Positions 61,274-64,000 of a stretch of DNA of 64,000 nucleotides are shown in pieces. The stretch is from PNNG01 sp046291695 (GTDB lineage: Bacteria; Bacteroidota; Bacteroidia; UBA7662), in contig JBKBSO010000001.1 in the NCBI GenBank assembly GCA_046291695.1, positions 226,976-290,975 of the forward strand. Direction: 5' to 3'. The notes under the pieces are model-generated. The model saw nothing but the letters and a program-made list of their open reading frames with translations, had not been told where the DNA came from and did no database searches. The position numbers were made by a program, and so were the translations under genes. How positions within the stretch are numbered: the stretch's first letter is position 1; every line of letters starts with the position of its first letter.

Positions 61274-62927
61274 AACGACGCTTTAGGGCTACGACCAGTG
61301 CGGCATCCCGCTCATACACATCGGGTCGGAAATAAGCCGTCCCAAATTCATCGGCCCAGGCCGTAAGGTAAAGTAAGTGTACCGGCATATGCTCCTTCAT
61401 TCGAATGGTACGGGTGTCGGGGCGCGCTAAAATCTGATCAATCTGCGCTGCTGTAGCCGAACCATCAGCCTCCAATAACATTTTGGCAAAGTCGATAGGT
61501 CGATTAATCCTGATACAACCGGAGCTAAAGGCACGATCGGTTTGACTGAAGAGGTTGCGTGTTGGCGTATCGTGAATGTACACGTTGTGGGTGTTGGGAA
61601 ACATGAATTTCACCTTCCCCAAAGCATTGTCCTTGCCAGGCCGCTGACGCACCATATATGGGAAATTAGAAGGACTAATTTGCTTCCAATCTACTGAAGC
61701 AGGATGTATTTCTTTTCCATCGCGGCCAAGCAATTGCATATTTTTTTCAGCCAAATAGCCCCGGTTCTTGAGTACAGCAGGGATTACATCGTTACGTAAT
61801 ATGCCGGGAGGCACAGTCCAATCGGGATTAAATACCACATGGTTCATGCTTCCACTAAAAACCGGTGTTTTGCGATACGTTTTGCCCACAATGGCTTCGG
61901 TTTCAAACAGCACGGAATCGTTTTCTATCAGCTGCATGCTAAAATTGGCGATGTTCACCAGAATATGCTTTCGTCCCAACTCGTCATCAACCCAACGCCA
62001 GCGTTCCAAATTAGCTTCGATGGTAGCGATACGATCGGTTACGTTTAAATTGAGGGCCTGAATGCTTCGCGGTCCAATGACCCCGTCGTTCGGCAGCCCA
62101 TTGCGTGTTTGGAAAAGTACCACCTGATCGAACAGGCTTTGGTCGAAAAGAAGTGGGTTTTCGGTATCAGGCTCAAAGTGGCCCTGGGTAGCGGAAAGAC
62201 GTTCGCGAAGGGCCGCTATTTCCGGCAAAACCATACCTTTTTCGAGCTTTTTGTGCTGGGTTTCAAAACTAGCCCAACCGCCATCCTCGGCTATTTTGCG
62301 GTACTTTTTAAGTGCCAATTTAAGCTGTTGGTACTGGGCATGTCGTGGACGCAGGGCCTCAAAACTTTCAGCAACGTTTCCAACAAGCAAAACGGAATCG
62401 AGATAAGTATCCCAGGCATAGGGCAAAGCCCGGCGGGCAGCATGCCATTGGGCATTGATGCTTAAGGGATCGACTTTTCCGGCGGCCAGGTGTGAACTCA
62501 GGAGGATGAAGGCATCCGTTAATAAAATTTCAAGTTGCGCCATTTCAGCTGCTGAACCCAAATCATTGTCACGTATGCTAGTTATGAGCATTTCGATGGA
62601 ATTGAGGTGGTAATCTTCGGGCTGAAGACCATCATTCACACTGCTTCGAATGGCCTCTAATAATTGCCGGATGTTTTCGGGATTTTGCCATTTGGGTGAA
62701 AGGTATTCCCCTCCCTTACGGTAAATTTCAGTGATTAAATCCGTTTGATACAAAGGCTCTCCGGCAACCAACAAGCTGTCGCTTTGTAAAGCATCAAGTT
62801 GTAAATGCAAGTTTTCGGCAACCGCCTTGCGGTATTTCTGTTCAAAACAAGCGGTTAAACTAAAGATACCTACCAATAAGTACAGCAGGTAATTCAAACG
62901 ATGAACTGGTGCATATTTCTGAATCAT
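61257..62927 (-). CDS. Lipoprotein L,D-transpeptidase (YcbB-like)
   Basis: A 556-residue cell-wall enzyme that makes 3-3 peptide cross-links. The N-terminus is a lipoprotein signal with LTAC (C27). A helical region (about 80-230) leads into a PG_binding_1-like domain (about 255-295, LFQTRNGLPNDGVIGPRSIQ). The YkuD domain follows, with H452 (IHDTPTR) and C471 (SSGCIR). The domain order is that of YcbB/LdtD proteins, here lipid-anchored. It is the main LDT in this locus, next to the smaller YkuD_2 protein. Confidence 0.9.
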   Translation of the reverse strand: MIQKYAPVHRLNYLLYLLVGIFSLTACFEQKYRKAVAENLHLQLDALQSDSLLVAGEPLYQTDLITEIYRKGGEYLSPKWQNPENIRQLLEAIRSSVNDGLQPEDYHLNSIEMLITSIRDNDLGSAAEMAQLEILLTDAFILLSSHLAAGKVDPLSINAQWHAARRALPYAWDTYLDSVLLVGNVAESFEALRPRHAQYQQLKLALKKYRKIAEDGGWASFETQHKKLEKGMVLPEIAALRERLSATQGHFEPDTENPLLFDQSLFDQVVLFQTRNGLPNDGVIGPRSIQALNLNVTDRIATIEANLERWRWVDDELGRKHILVNIANFSMQLIENDSVLFETEAIVGKTYRKTPVFSGSMNHVVFNPDWTVPPGILRNDVIPAVLKNRGYLAEKNMQLLGRDGKEIHPASVDWKQISPSNFPYMVRQRPGKDNALGKVKFMFPNTHNVYIHDTPTRNLFSQTDRAFSSGCIRINRPIDFAKMLLEADGSATAAQIDQILARPDTRTIRMKEHMPVHLLYLTAWADEFGTAYFRPDVYERDAALVVALKRRFNEEA

Positions 62928-63011
62928 GCCTATAATTTAGGCATTATTTCAGATATGGGCAAATCTCAGCTGCCTATTAAAACCTTTGTTGCTCCAATGC
63001 GTTGTGTTTTT

Positions 63012-63182
63012 ATGTTCGGACTATTCAAGAAAAAAACAGCATTACAAAAATTGCAGGAGCAACACGCGCAATTATTGAAAGAGTCATTCGTGTTGAGCAA
63101 AACCAACCGTAAGGCGGCCGATTTAAAAGCGGCGGAAGCCGACGCCTTAGCTCAAAAAATAGCAGCTATGCAGGGCGAATAA
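63012..63182 (+). CDS. Lacal_2735-type small protein
   Basis: A 56-residue protein starting MFGLFKKKTALQKL and rich in K, A and L (LSKTNRKAADLKAAEADAL), the layout of the Lacal_2735 family, which is found in Bacteroidota and has no known function. The frame is open upstream to 62901 but the extra part is unlike the family. A GCAAAAC/GTTTTGC dyad follows at 63200-63222 without a T-tract. Confidence 0.7.
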   Translation: MFGLFKKKTALQKLQEQHAQLLKESFVLSKTNRKAADLKAAEADALAQKIAAMQGE

Positions 63183-63278
63183 CGGCCAATAGCAAGGAAG
63201 CAAAACAAGCCTTCGGTTTTGCACCACTTAAATTTACTGTATTACATAATGTTCCTTTATTCAGGACGTTAATTACCC

Positions 63279-64000
63279 ATGTTGTTGCCCGCTAATTTCA
63301 GCAAAATCGCGCTTTGCCTACTCCTTACTGCGAGCGTAGCTTTTTTAGGATGTAAAAACGAAAACTTCAACAACCCCATCAGCAATGCTGTCCCCAGCTT
63401 CGAATTTGTTTACCACCCACTCTCCCATATCCATAGCCATCAAATGACGGCATCAACAAGGGCTTTTAGTCGTGAATTGCTGCGAACTCGGGAGTCTTTT
63501 ATTTGCTGGTATGAGTCAAAGCCCCAGCAAGAAGAAAATAACAACTTGCGCATGTCATACTTTTTTGCGCATTCCCAAGGCGAACTTAACTCCATGGAAT
63601 TTAGCATCAATGGAAACGACTGGATTGGCATGCGTGGCCACCAGTATTGGGGCAAAATAGATAGTGCCAAGGCGCTGATTCCAGGCAGAACGAATTCCAT
63701 CGTACTGAAAACAAAACACCAGAGTGATCTGCTTTTTCATAATTATGTACCCAAACGCTTGGCTTCGTATTGGCCGGGGATGATTGGTATTGATTCGGTA
63801 CTTCCTCCCAATACGCCGCTACAACTGCACTGGGAAACCGACAATTACCACCTTCATGGTCAAGTACTGCTGCAAATAATTTTTAAGAAATACACCTCCT
63901 TTTACTGGACAAATATTGCTTTTTCTGCTCATCCGCAAGATTGCAAGTTAGAGCTTGAAAGTGCTATTGCAAGCCTCTGGAAGAGATTTTCGCCAAAATA
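63279..64000 (+). CDS. Putative lipoprotein, 3' end outside window
   Basis: A frame of 240 codons open to the window end. It starts MLLPANFSKIALCLLLTASV and has a lipobox FLGC (C25) before KNENFNNP. The rest of the visible part reads as beta strands and polar loops (SMEFSINGNDWIGMRGHQYW...) with no family I can name. ATG 63279 is chosen because it puts the signal peptide first. Confidence 0.7.
   Translation, partial: MLLPANFSKIALCLLLTASVAFLGCKNENFNNPISNAVPSFEFVYHPLSHIHSHQMTASTRAFSRELLRTRESFICWYESKPQQEENNNLRMSYFFAHSQGELNSMEFSINGNDWIGMRGHQYWGKIDSAKALIPGRTNSIVLKTKHQSDLLFHNYVPKRLASYWPGMIGIDSVLPPNTPLQLHWETDNYHLHGQVLLQIIFKKYTSFYWTNIAFSAHPQDCKLELESAIASLWKRFSPK

Noticed and set aside
63200..63222. 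GCAAAAC/GTTTTGC dyad as a terminator
   Set aside because: Seven base pairs with a 9-base loop and no T-tract after it.
1..64000. CRISPR array, tRNA, rRNA or transposase
   Set aside because: No regularly spaced direct repeats, cloverleaf sequences, rRNA segments or transposase/integrase motifs were found on reading both strands.

Overview
The window looks like a chromosomal segment of a member of the Bacteroidota. Several secreted proteins end in the type IX secretion (T9SS) type A sorting domain (a V/LYPNP motif followed about 60 residues later by G-hydrophobic-Y-L-L-R/Q-V). DUF2490-type barrels, a TonB-dependent receptor with a carboxypeptidase-like N-terminal domain and a Lacal_2735-type small protein are present. 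Two upstream regions carry the TTTG-N19-TAnnTTTG-like promoter of this phylum. I cannot name the genus.

Layout. 1-6.7 kb: housekeeping genes (partial M1 aminopeptidase, PhoH/PIN protein, c-di-AMP phosphodiesterase PgpH, thiolase) with two copies of an interspersed repeat between them. 6.8-16.5 kb: two related envelope gene modules on opposite strands, either side of a serine beta-lactamase-fold hydrolase. Each has a long MORN-like protein translationally coupled to a DUF2490 barrel protein. The left-hand long gene has an in-frame TAA just after its signal peptide. A third repeat copy follows the hydrolase gene. 16.8-25 kb: three tandem subtilisin-like T9SS-secreted proteases. 25-28 kb: an unknown exported protein, a LamG/T9SS adhesin-like protein and an N-terminally truncated DUF3052-type gene.

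28-46.5 kb is a defence island, apparently richer in A+T than its surroundings. On the minus strand, read from 41.6 down to 28.2 kb, the order is hsdM, hsdS, an unrecognised 377-residue protein coupled to hsdS, mcrB, mcrC, hsdR, a two-TM protein resembling putative abortive-infection proteins, then an XRE/ImmA-IrrE regulator coupled to a DUF4411 PIN gene that is split by an in-frame TGA. Divergent to it on the plus strand are two proteins with HEPN-like R-X4-H motifs, a HicB-like/HicA-like pair with a large antitoxin N-terminus, and a stand-alone SIR2-like protein. A near-identical 32-bp sequence occurs at both ends of the first four of these plus-strand genes.

46.5-64 kb returns to ordinary genes: methionine aminopeptidase; a relic that seems to fuse the N-terminus of a YefM-like antitoxin to the C-terminus of a YoeB-like toxin; a membrane protein; an HTH fragment and a candidate structured RNA; a Cys-rich exported protein plus TonB-dependent receptor; SelO; an SDR/TetR pair with matching 13-bp palindromes; a penicillin-V-acylase-type hydrolase with PsiE; a GNAT; unknown exported proteins; two tail-to-tail L,D-transpeptidases; and a lipoprotein running off the end. 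No rRNA, tRNA, CRISPR array, transposase or integrase was found.
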